A stretch of 64,000 bases of DNA, from positions 310,001 to 374,000 of the forward strand of contig CAVSKL010000002.1 in NCBI GenBank assembly GCA_963728475.1, given 5' to 3'. Of this stretch, positions 57,474 through 64,000 are shown piece by piece. The position numbers and the translations under genes are program-made. The number at the start of each line of letters is the position of its first letter. Position 1 is the first letter of the stretch. The notes under the pieces are model-generated. The model was given only the letters and a program-made list of their open reading frames with translations, was not told the origin of the DNA and made no database searches. The stretch comes from CAVSKL01 sp963728475 [NCBI: Candidatus Eiseniibacteriota bacterium]. GTDB taxonomy: Bacteria; Eisenbacteria; RBG-16-71-46; JABDJR01.

Positions 57474-58420
57474 GCCGGTTCCGCGAGGCCGATCTCGGGC
57501 GGATCCGGTCCCAGCCGGTGGAGGACCGTCCCTCCAAGGTGCGGGTCGAGGACTTCGCCCGGCCGGTGACTCCGGCCATGGCCGATCTTCTCGACGCGCT
57601 CCCGAACCTCCTCGCCGGCCGCGCCCTGCGCGAGGCCGCCGCCGCCGTGGCCCTGGCCGCCGCCCGCGGGCGGCCGGTGGTGGCGATGATCGGCGGCCAC
57701 GTGATCAAGACCGGATGCGGGCCGCTCCTCGTCCAGCTGATGGAGGAAGGGGTGGTGCGGGGGGTGGCGATGAACGGCGCCGCCGCCATCCACGACTGGG
57801 AGACGGCGCGCTTCGGCCGCACCTCCGAGGACGTGGAAGCCGCGCTCGGCGCCGGCACCTTCGGCATGGCCGGGGAGACCAGCCGCGAGATGAACGGGGT
57901 CGCCACCCGGGCGGCGGAGGCCGGGCTGGGCTATGGGGAGGCCCTGGGGGCCGAGCTCCTTCGCCTCGAGGCCTCCCACCGGGACCTGAGCGTGCTCGCG
58001 GCGTGCGCGCGACACGGGCTTCCCGCCACCGTCCACGTGGCGCTCGGGACCGACATCCTGCACCAGCATCCCACCGCCGACGGCGCCGCCATCGGCGCGG
58101 TGAGCCTTCGCGACTTCCGCATCCTGGCCGGGGTGATGGAGGACTTCGCGGGGGGAGCGGCGCTCAACCTGGGCTCCGCGGTGGTGCTGCCCGAGGTCTT
58201 TCTCAAGGCGTTCTCGGTGGCCGCCAACCTGGGGGCGGACCTCACCGGGATCACCACGGTGAACTTCGACTTCATCCGGCACTACCGGCCGCGGGTGAAC
58301 GTGGTGGAGCGGCCCACCGCCGGGGGGCGGGGGCGCGGCTACGAGCTGACCGGCCACCACGAGATCCTGCTCCCGCTGTTCACCGCGGCGGTGCTCCGGG
58401 CGCGCCGCGATGCGGTTTGA
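57470..58420 (+). CDS. Conserved protein of unknown function (Rossmann-like)
   Basis: 316 residues, no signal peptide. The centre has AMIGGHVIKTGCGPLLVQLM and VAMNGAAAIHDWE, then GTFGMAGETSREMN, and LTGITTVNFDFIRHYRP towards the C-terminus. The GGH-x-IKTG-type loop and following strand look like a nucleotide- or NAD-binding site, and the order recalls deoxyhypusine-synthase-fold proteins, but I do not claim homology. It is coupled to the DUF3108 gene. Its 3' end holds the -35 box of the exopolysaccharide promoter. Confidence 0.7.
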   Translation: MSRFREADLGRIRSQPVEDRPSKVRVEDFARPVTPAMADLLDALPNLLAGRALREAAAAVALAAARGRPVVAMIGGHVIKTGCGPLLVQLMEEGVVRGVAMNGAAAIHDWETARFGRTSEDVEAALGAGTFGMAGETSREMNGVATRAAEAGLGYGEALGAELLRLEASHRDLSVLAACARHGLPATVHVALGTDILHQHPTADGAAIGAVSLRDFRILAGVMEDFAGGAALNLGSAVVLPEVFLKAFSVAANLGADLTGITTVNFDFIRHYRPRVNVVERPTAGGRGRGYELTGHHEILLPLFTAAVLRARRDAV

Positions 58421-58446
58421 CAGGGGTCCCGCCGTTTTCCTACACT
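58417..58446 (+). promoter_or_regulatory. Promoter of the exopolysaccharide operon
   Basis: Perfect TTGACA (58417-58422, overlapping the preceding stop codon), 18-nt spacer, TACACT (58441-58446). Start near 58453, giving a leader of about 350 nt before the Wza-like gene. Confidence 0.62.
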
Positions 58447-58803
58447 CATGGGCGACTCAGCTTACCCTTGTTCTGCCCGGAGGAGGTGCCGTCGCGAGCC
58501 GTAGCTAACGCCTGAGGGGCCCCCCACCCTGATTCGAGGGGGCGCCATGCCTCGGGAAGGGTCGGCCTTGCGCTTTCGGTTCTCGACCTCCCGGTCCGGG
58601 TTTCCCCCCTCCCGGCGGCGTCCAGGCCGGTCCCTGCTTGCCCAAGTCGTTTTTTTTGAACCGGTTATGACGGAATCGGCCGGAACCGGCGGACCCGCTC
58701 CGGGTATCAGCCGGGAGGCGGCCTCCCTCCCCGACCCGGCCCCGGGGGTGGGGCATATCCGCCAGCTCTACAGGTGCGGGTGAACCCGACGATAACGAGG
58801 ACC
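58447..58803 (+). other. Long non-coding leader of the exopolysaccharide operon
   Basis: About 350 nt with no gene I can support. Structures seen: GCGAC/GTCGC (58452-58456 with 58491-58495), CTCAG/CTGAG pairing across 58456-58516, a GCCCCC/GGGGGC hairpin (58519-58543), a T8 tract (58650-58657) without a good stem before it, and an AACCGGTT palindrome followed by AACCGG (58659-58689). It could be a regulatory RNA or antitermination site. It matches no riboswitch class I recognise. Confidence 0.45.
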
Positions 58804-59586
58804 ATGAAGCGCCTTTTCATCTTCCTGTCCGGATTGGGATTGCTGGCGGCGGTGGGCTGCGGTGGCGGCTACCGGACCAACCAGCCCAAGATCGACCTGG
58901 TGGACCCGGCCGACGCCGTGGAATTCGGGGCGGTGCGCGCGGTGACGCCGGGGTACCGGCTGGCCGTCCAGGACGTGTTCGACGTGAGCTTTCTCTTCGA
59001 GCCCCAGCTCTCCACCCGGGTCAAGGTCCGCCCGGACGGCGGGGTCGCGCTTCCCATCGTGGGGGACATCCGGGTGGCGGGGCGGACGCCGGGGGAGGTG
59101 GACAGCCTCCTGACCACCGCCTACGCAACGTATTTCAAGGATCCCGAGGTCACGGTCAACGTCGTCGACTTCGCGCCTCCTACCGTGTACGTGCTGGGGA
59201 TGGTCCGGATCCCCAACGAGGTGGAGCTCAAGCCCGGCATGACCGTGCTGCAGGCGGTGGCCTCGGTGGGCGGACCCGTGGAGGGGGCGGACCTGGGGAG
59301 CGTGGTGGTTCTCAGGCGGTTGAGCGAGACCAAGGCCTACGCCCAGCGGGTGGATCTGGACGCGGTGCTGAGCGGCAAGGTCCGGTCCTGGCAGCTGGTG
59401 CTCACCCCCCAGGACATCATCTACGTGCCCCCGACCTTCGTGACCAAGCTGGATCGCTTCGTGGACCATTTCTTCACCAAGCTCACTCCGATTCCGGTCC
59501 TCTACCTGCGCGGCTGGGAGGCGTTCCATACCGCGGACGTCTACGACACCTACCTGAAGCGCGGCACGGTCACTTCGGGACCCTAG
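58804..59586 (+). CDS. Wza-type polysaccharide export lipoprotein
   Basis: 260 residues from ATG 58804 (GAGG just upstream; an earlier GTG at 58774 has no site). A lipobox LLAAVGCGGG gives a lipid-anchored outer-membrane protein. The Poly_export domain (YRLAVQDVFDVSFLFEPQLS to VTVNVVDFAPPTVYVLGMV) and one SLBB-like domain (ELKPGMTVLQAVASVGG) follow. It forms the outer channel for exopolysaccharide. The final 60 residues are non-conserved. Confidence 0.9.
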   Translation: MKRLFIFLSGLGLLAAVGCGGGYRTNQPKIDLVDPADAVEFGAVRAVTPGYRLAVQDVFDVSFLFEPQLSTRVKVRPDGGVALPIVGDIRVAGRTPGEVDSLLTTAYATYFKDPEVTVNVVDFAPPTVYVLGMVRIPNEVELKPGMTVLQAVASVGGPVEGADLGSVVVLRRLSETKAYAQRVDLDAVLSGKVRSWQLVLTPQDIIYVPPTFVTKLDRFVDHFFTKLTPIPVLYLRGWEAFHTADVYDTYLKRGTVTSGP

Positions 59587-59598
59587 GGAGCAGCCATA

Positions 59599-60969
59599 GT
59601 GGAATCGATGCACCCCCCCCAGAATCCGGAACGCCGCGAGACCACCGTTCGCGACCTGGTCGCGGTCGTCTTTCGCCAGAAGTGGATGATCATCACCGTG
59701 TTCGCGGTGGCGACGCTGGCCGTGTTCGTGCTCAATCTGCGGTCGCCCACCACCTACGAATCCCGCTCCCGGGTCCGGGTGGAACGCGGCCGCAAGGACT
59801 CCTCCCTCGACGCCTACACCAAGATCCTCCCCTGGTCCGAGGAGATCTCCTCGGAGATCGAAACGGTCAAGAGCTACCCGGTGGAGGAGCGGGCCCAGCA
59901 GATCCTCGACGACTGGTCCAAGAAGGGCGAGCTGAGCCAGCCCATCCGCATGATCCGCGGCGGAGTGGCGGCGGGGGTGATCGGGGAGTCCAACGTCATC
60001 GAGATCTCCTACGAGAGCCAGGACGCCTCGGTCTGCCGTCCGGTGACCGACGCGGTGACCAAGGCCTACAGCGACTTCCGCCAGCAGTCCCTGTCGTTCC
60101 CGGAGGCCTCGAAGTTCTTTTCCGAGGCCATTCCCAGGGCCGAGAAGGAGCTCGAGAGCCTGCGCACGCGCAAGGAGACCTATCTCGGCACGGTGGGGAT
60201 CGGCGGGTCCAAGGCCCGGGAGTCCGACGTCGCCTATCTCCTCCAGGACACCGAGGGAAACCTGCTCACCACCAACCGGGATCTCGGCCAGGCCCAGCGC
60301 AACCTGGCGACCGCCGAGGCGCTGGCCGATTCCTCGCATCTCGACGTGGCCTACCTGGCCGAGCTGAAACTGCAGAACGCCCCCACCCTCCTGCACCTGC
60401 GGGAGGAAGTGATCAAGGCGCAGATGGAACGGGACGGCCTCGCCGCGACCCTCACCCCCCAGCATCCCAAGCTGAGGGCGGCCGAGGAGAACCTCGCCTC
60501 GGCGGAGGGGATGCTCCGGGACGAGGTCGCCAGCACCCTCGGCGTTCTCCGGGCGCAGATCGCCCAGCTCAGCGCGCGCAAGGGGGAGCTGGAGGCCCAA
60601 CGGACCCGGCTGAGCGCGGAGCTCAGCGAGCTGCCCCAGGTCGAGGAGCAGCTGGCCGATCTGGACAACTCCATCTCGCTGAAGCAGGCCGAGCTCCGGG
60701 ACCTCAAGCAGAAGGAGCTCCTGAACCAGGTCAACCAGGCGACCACCCCGGAGTACACGGTGACCCTGCTCTCTCCGGCGTCGGCCCCCCAGGCCAAGAA
60801 GACCAAGGACTACGTCCGCATGGGCCTGGCGCCGCTGATGAGCCTGGTGGTGGGGCTGCTCCTGGCCTTCTTCCTGGACAGCCTCGATCATTCCCTGCGG
60901 GGTCCGTCCGACGTGGAGGAGTACCTGAACCTCCCGGTGCTGGCGGCGCTTCCCGAATCCCGGGACTAG
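59599..60969 (+). CDS. Wzz/GumC-like chain-length determinant protein
   Basis: 456 residues from GTG 59599 (AGGGAG eight bases before; ATG 59608 possible). One membrane helix near 25-45 (WMIITVFAVATLAVFVLNL) and one near 420-440 (MGLAPLMSLVVGLLLAFFLD) flank a long periplasmic coiled-coil region (about 170-380). This is the polysaccharide co-polymerase layout. It lacks a fused kinase domain; the ATPase-like partner is the next gene. Confidence 0.9.
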   Translation: MESMHPPQNPERRETTVRDLVAVVFRQKWMIITVFAVATLAVFVLNLRSPTTYESRSRVRVERGRKDSSLDAYTKILPWSEEISSEIETVKSYPVEERAQQILDDWSKKGELSQPIRMIRGGVAAGVIGESNVIEISYESQDASVCRPVTDAVTKAYSDFRQQSLSFPEASKFFSEAIPRAEKELESLRTRKETYLGTVGIGGSKARESDVAYLLQDTEGNLLTTNRDLGQAQRNLATAEALADSSHLDVAYLAELKLQNAPTLLHLREEVIKAQMERDGLAATLTPQHPKLRAAEENLASAEGMLRDEVASTLGVLRAQIAQLSARKGELEAQRTRLSAELSELPQVEEQLADLDNSISLKQAELRDLKQKELLNQVNQATTPEYTVTLLSPASAPQAKKTKDYVRMGLAPLMSLVVGLLLAFFLDSLDHSLRGPSDVEEYLNLPVLAALPESRD

Positions 60970-60985
60970 AGAGGACCCGACACCG

Positions 60986-61825
60986 ATGAGCAAGATCTAC
61001 GACGCGCTTCGCAAGGCGTCCCAGGAGGAGGGGAGGGGGAGGGCACCCGCACCCGCGCCCGCGCCCGTCCCCTTCGAGGGCCGGCCGCGGATGGAGCCGG
61101 ACCCCGTCGTCGTCTCCCCGCCGCCGGCGTCCCCGCCCCCGGCCGGTCGCGACGATTTCCTGCGCGAAGGCTCCGAGGAGGAGCTTCCTCCCCTCAGCGG
61201 CGCGTTCGCCCGGGAGCTGGCCAATCTCCGGGCGTCGCTGGAACAGATCCTCCCCGATCTCCCCCAGCGCACCATCCTCGTCGCGGGCACGGTCCCGGGG
61301 GAGGGATCGAGCACGGTGGCCGCCCGCCTCGCCCAGTTCCTGTCCGAGGACCCGCGGCTCCGGGTGGCCCTGGTGGACGCGGACCTGCGCAACGCCGACC
61401 CGCGCCCGGTGGAGCTGGTGCCGGTGGGGGAGGGGTTCGCCTCCGTCCTGGGGGGCAGTCTCCGGCCCGCCGACGCGCTCCGTCCGGCCAGCCTCGGGGG
61501 GCTTGACGTCCTCCCCTCTGAAGGGGTTTCCTCGGATCCCTACGCGCTCTGCACCGACGAGCATGTGAACGTCTTCCTCGACTACCTGCGCGGGCAGTAC
61601 CACTACGCCCTCCTCGACGCCGCGCCGGTGCTCTCCGCTCCCGAGACCGCGGTCCTCGCCGGGTCGGTGGACGGGGTGGTGCTGGTGGTGCGCGCGGGCA
61701 AGACCAAGCGCGAGGTGGTGCAGCGGGGCCTCGACCGGTTGCGCAAGTACAACGCCCGGGTGCTGGGCGTGGTGATGAACCGCCAGCAGTACATCATTCC
61801 CGAGTTCATCTACCGCAGGCTGTAG
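60986..61825 (+). CDS. CpsD/BY-kinase-like protein with defective P-loop
   Basis: 279 residues. It opens MSKIYDALRKASQEEGRG, a start common to BY-kinase-type partners of Wzz, then a Pro-rich linker. The Walker A segment is GTVPGEGSSTVAARLA (about 101-116): the usual GEGKST Lys is a Ser. Walker A' ALVDADLR and Walker B-like YALLDAAPVL (usual DxPP) are present, and the tail has Tyr residues in QQYIIPEFIYRRL. It may bind nucleotide weakly or act as a regulatory partner. It follows the Wzz-like gene by 16 nt. Confidence 0.85.
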   Translation: MSKIYDALRKASQEEGRGRAPAPAPAPVPFEGRPRMEPDPVVVSPPPASPPPAGRDDFLREGSEEELPPLSGAFARELANLRASLEQILPDLPQRTILVAGTVPGEGSSTVAARLAQFLSEDPRLRVALVDADLRNADPRPVELVPVGEGFASVLGGSLRPADALRPASLGGLDVLPSEGVSSDPYALCTDEHVNVFLDYLRGQYHYALLDAAPVLSAPETAVLAGSVDGVVLVVRAGKTKREVVQRGLDRLRKYNARVLGVVMNRQQYIIPEFIYRRL

Positions 61826-61852
61826 CCTTCGGTTGAAAGGCTGGGCCGCACC

Positions 61853-62692
61853 GTGCCGGCGGATCCCCCTGCGACCATGCCCGACGTCACCGTGCTGCTC
61901 AGAACCCTGAACCCGGGGGACGATCTGAGCCCGCTCCTCGACGCCCTCCACCGGCAGAGCCTGCCGCCCCGGGAGATCCTGATGATCGATTCCGGGTCCA
62001 CCGACGGGAGCCCGGACCGGGCGCGGGCGGCCGGAGCGCGGGTGGTGGCGCTGGCTCCGGAGCGGTTCACCCACGCGGTGAGCACCAACCTGGGGTTCCG
62101 CGAGGCGCGGGGGGAGCTGGTGGCCATGCTCAGCCAGGACGCCTTTCCGGTGGGTCCCCGCTGGCTGGAGCGCTTGACCGCGCCCTTCGCCGACGCCTCG
62201 GTGGCGGCCGCGTTCGGCCGCCAGCTGCCCCGGCCCGCCTGTTTCCCGGTGGAGCGCTGGGAGCTGGAACGCAACTACCCGGAAACGGGGACCCCGGCCG
62301 CAGTCTACAGCAACGTCAACTCCGCCGCCCGGCGATCGGTGTGGGCCGAGCGCCCCTTCGACGAGGGGGTGGCGATTGCCGAGGACCGGTTCTGGGCGCT
62401 GGCGGTGCGGGAACGGGGGCTCCGCGTGGTATACGTCCCCGGGGCCGCCGTGATTCACTCCCACCGGTACACCCTCCGCCAGGTCTACGCGCGCTGCCGG
62501 GCCGAAGCGCGCGCGCGGGCCCGGGCGGAAGGGGTGCGGGAGGGATGGAACGTCCTGGTGAAGGGGTGGCCACGACAGACCGCGCGGGACGCGGCCCGGC
62601 TCCGGGCGGAGGGGGAGCTGGGAGCGTGGCCGCGCGCCGCGCTCTACCGTTTCGCCCAGCTCGCGGGCATCGTGGCCGGGGGACGGGCGTGA
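61853..62692 (+). CDS. GT2 family glycosyltransferase
   Basis: 279 residues from GTG 61853; an ATG at 61877 beginning MPDVTVLLRTLNPG may be the true start, since neither has a good ribosome site. GT-A fold with VTVLLRTLNPGDD, EILMIDSGSTDGS and the DxD-equivalent AMLSQDAFPVG, resembling rhamnosyltransferase-type GT2 enzymes. The later FDEGVAIAEDRFWALAV is the acceptor-site region. It adds a sugar to the exopolysaccharide repeat. Its stop overlaps the next GTG. Confidence 0.88.
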   Translation: MPADPPATMPDVTVLLRTLNPGDDLSPLLDALHRQSLPPREILMIDSGSTDGSPDRARAAGARVVALAPERFTHAVSTNLGFREARGELVAMLSQDAFPVGPRWLERLTAPFADASVAAAFGRQLPRPACFPVERWELERNYPETGTPAAVYSNVNSAARRSVWAERPFDEGVAIAEDRFWALAVRERGLRVVYVPGAAVIHSHRYTLRQVYARCRAEARARARAEGVREGWNVLVKGWPRQTARDAARLRAEGELGAWPRAALYRFAQLAGIVAGGRA

Positions 62693-63795
62693 GGCCTTTT
62701 ACCGCGGAAGCGGGGGCGGACGCCGAGGCGCGGGTGGCGGCCGACCTCGAGCGCGTGGTGGAAGCGGTGCGAGTGGAGGCCGCCGGCGACGCCCTCACCG
62801 CGGTGGTGCTCCTGGGCGGCTACGCCCGCGGGGACGGCGCGGTGGTGAGCGTCCCCGACGGTTCCCTTCGCGGCTTCAACGATTACGACCTGCTCCTGGT
62901 CTTCGCCCGGCCGCCGCGCCGGCCCGAACGCTACGCCGAACTCTCGCGCCGCCTGGCCGCCGAGCTTGAGATCGACTTCGTGGACCTGGGGCTGGCGTCG
63001 AACCGCGACCTGGAACGCGCCGCGCCCACCCTCTTCTGGTACGAGCTGGGCGAGTCCCACCGGGTGCTCTGGCCGGCGGGAGGCGCCGGCCTCCGGTTTC
63101 CCCGGTTCCCCCTGGAGGCGCTCGATCCGCTGGAAGGGCCCCGCCTCCTCCTGAATCGCGGCCTGGCCGCGGTGTGGGGGGCGCTCCGCCTCTGGTCCAC
63201 CGGGGCTCCCGGAAACGGCCCCCCCTCCGGCGACCCCGCGGTCCTCCGCTTCACCGCCATCGCCGCCCACAAGGCGGTCCTGGCCGCGGGGGACGCGGCG
63301 CTCCTCCGCGCCCGGGCCTACCGGTTGCGGCAGGAGGAGCGGCTGGAGGTCCTCACCGGCCGGCCGGAGCTGCGCAGCTGGGCCGCCCCCGGATTCCTGG
63401 AGTCCTACGCCGAGGCCTCGGCGTTCCGGCGCCGGCCCCGGATCGGCGGCCCCGTCGAGGTCGCCGAACTCTGGTGGCGGGCGCGGCGGCACCACGAAGC
63501 CGGCTTCCGCGCGGCGGAGGAGGTGCGCCTGGCCGCCCCCATCCCCGCCTGGAGCGCCCACCGCCGCCTGCTCCAGCGCCGGCTCCTGCGCTCGACGGTG
63601 GCTCACCCGCGGCCCGCGGCGGGGGCGGCGCGGCGGTGGCTCCGCACCGGAACCTGGCTCCGCCCCGAGGAGCGCTTCTTCCTGGCCCTTCCCGGCCTCT
63701 ACTACGTCTCCCGTCCGGCGGGGAGCCCCGCGCCGGAACGCGCCGCGGCCTGGCGCCGCCGGGCCGAGGGGACGGTGGCCGCGTGGCACCGGTGA
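62689..63795 (+). CDS. Nucleotidyltransferase-fold protein, unknown substrate
   Basis: 368 residues from GTG 62689, coupled to the GT2 gene. Residues about 40-75 read VVLLGGYARGDGA ... FNDYDLLLVFARPP, the GG-x(n)-DxD pattern of minimal nucleotidyltransferases; another Asp follows in LEIDFVDLG. The rest is helical and Arg-rich without a domain I know. In an exopolysaccharide operon it might modify a sugar or the export machinery. The Gly-Tyr-to-DxD spacing is longer than in classic MNT proteins. Confidence 0.72.
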   Translation: MRPFTAEAGADAEARVAADLERVVEAVRVEAAGDALTAVVLLGGYARGDGAVVSVPDGSLRGFNDYDLLLVFARPPRRPERYAELSRRLAAELEIDFVDLGLASNRDLERAAPTLFWYELGESHRVLWPAGGAGLRFPRFPLEALDPLEGPRLLLNRGLAAVWGALRLWSTGAPGNGPPSGDPAVLRFTAIAAHKAVLAAGDAALLRARAYRLRQEERLEVLTGRPELRSWAAPGFLESYAEASAFRRRPRIGGPVEVAELWWRARRHHEAGFRAAEEVRLAAPIPAWSAHRRLLQRRLLRSTVAHPRPAAGAARRWLRTGTWLRPEERFFLALPGLYYVSRPAGSPAPERAAAWRRRAEGTVAAWHR

Positions 63796-64000
63796 GCGCG
63801 CCCCGCCGCCAGCTCATCCTGCTCGTGGACGCCCTGGGGTGGCTCACCGTGGAGCGCACGCGCTTCCTGGCCGAGCGGCTTCCCTTCCGCCGCCGGCTCA
63901 CCACGGTGTTCGGCTACAGCAGCACCGCGGTGCCGTCGCTGTTGACCGGGGCGTGGCCGGTGGAGCACGGGCACTGGTTCCTGTTCCGCCGCGCCTTCGG
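63792..64000 (+). CDS. Alkaline-phosphatase-superfamily protein, partial (3' end off window)
   Basis: About 70 residues visible, GTG 63792 overlapping the previous stop (GTGA). QLILLVDALGWLTVERTRFL gives the metal-binding Asp of the fold and FGYSSTAVPSLLTGAWPVEHGHW contains the Ser/Thr nucleophile region, as in type I phosphodiesterases and related phosphotransferases. In this operon it may add or remove a phospho-substituent of the polysaccharide. Confidence 0.75.
   Translation, partial: MSAPRRQLILLVDALGWLTVERTRFLAERLPFRRRLTTVFGYSSTAVPSLLTGAWPVEHGHWFLFRRAF

Noticed and set aside
57470-58420. Calling the unknown protein a deoxyhypusine synthase
   Set aside because: Only a vague resemblance in the nucleotide-loop region; the catalytic Lys context is not recognisable.
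58496-58510. GCCGTAGCTA resembling the ops/JUMPstart element of polysaccharide operons
   Set aside because: It matches only part of GGCGGTAGC and lacks the rest of the 39-bp JUMPstart; chance similarity is likely in GC-rich DNA.
58621-58657. T8 tract in the exopolysaccharide leader as an intrinsic terminator
   Set aside because: No GC stem of adequate length ends next to the T run; the nearest 5-bp stem is about 19 nt away.
58547-58783. 78-codon plus-strand frame in the exopolysaccharide leader as a gene
   Set aside because: No ribosome site, no recognisable domain, composition like surrounding non-coding DNA.

Overview
The window is GC-rich chromosomal DNA (roughly 70% G+C by eye) from a Gram-negative, diderm bacterium. 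It has lipid A/LPS genes (heptose biosynthesis, a heptosyltransferase, an MsbA-like flippase, LptF/LptG). It also carries a SprA-type giant outer-membrane translocon, and a gingipain-like C25 peptidase with FG-GAP repeats and a FlgD-like/T9SS-like C-terminus. That mix, with a PorV-like protein, a DUF4837 lipoprotein and many GTG/TTG starts, points to a high-GC member of the FCB superphylum. 'Candidatus Eisenbacteria' or a relative is my best guess; this is inference, because no rRNA gene is present. I saw no tRNA, rRNA, CRISPR array, insertion sequence or prophage.

Layout. 1-9.0 kb (minus): secreted C25 peptidase (with a frameshift), MsbA-like exporter, DUF6165, heptosyltransferase and GT4, read leftward. 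9.3-11.8 kb (plus): a tiny basic protein, radC, rfaE1, rfaE2. 12.0-16.1 kb: a cyclic-2,3-diphosphoglycerate synthetase-like protein, sucC, sucD, ndk. 16.2-23.1 kb: the classic yceD-rpmF-plsX-fabH-fabD-fabG-acpP-fabF-rnc cluster. 23.1-25.3 kb (minus): a CxxCH lipoprotein and a PorV/FadL-like barrel. 25.4-30.1 kb: ECF sigma factor, zinc anti-sigma factor, an HtrA-fold protein lacking all three catalytic residues, a DUF4837 lipoprotein, aroB. 30.2-34.1 kb: accB-pilT-accC-comB. 34.1-37.2 kb (minus): lptF-lptG-thiE. 37.4-44.8 kb: sprA translationally coupled to a glutaminyl-cyclase-like M28 enzyme. 45-54.7 kb: rimP-nusA-infB-DUF503-rbfA-truB-ribF-rpsO-pnp. 54.9-58.4 kb: M16 peptidase, dut, DUF3108 and an unknown protein. 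58.4-64 kb: an exopolysaccharide operon (Wza, Wzz, CpsD-like, GT2, nucleotidyltransferase, alkaline-phosphatase-fold protein) behind a good promoter and a leader of about 350 nt.

How it works together. Much of the window is housekeeping (fatty acid and malonyl-CoA supply, translation and RNA maturation). Around it sits an envelope programme: LPS heptose and export, type IX-like secretion (SprA, a PorV-like barrel, a glutaminyl cyclase and a C25 substrate) and exopolysaccharide export. The most unusual items are the dead-HtrA sigma-factor module, the sprA-QC pair, the aligned G7 slippery site in the C25 gene, the promoter-hairpin-T9 arrangement before the cDPG synthetase gene, the long exopolysaccharide leader, and pilT lodged between accB and accC. 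Promoter calls rest on reading -35/-10 matches by eye. Several share a TTGAC(A/G)-N17/18-TAnnnT pattern, which raises confidence in each.
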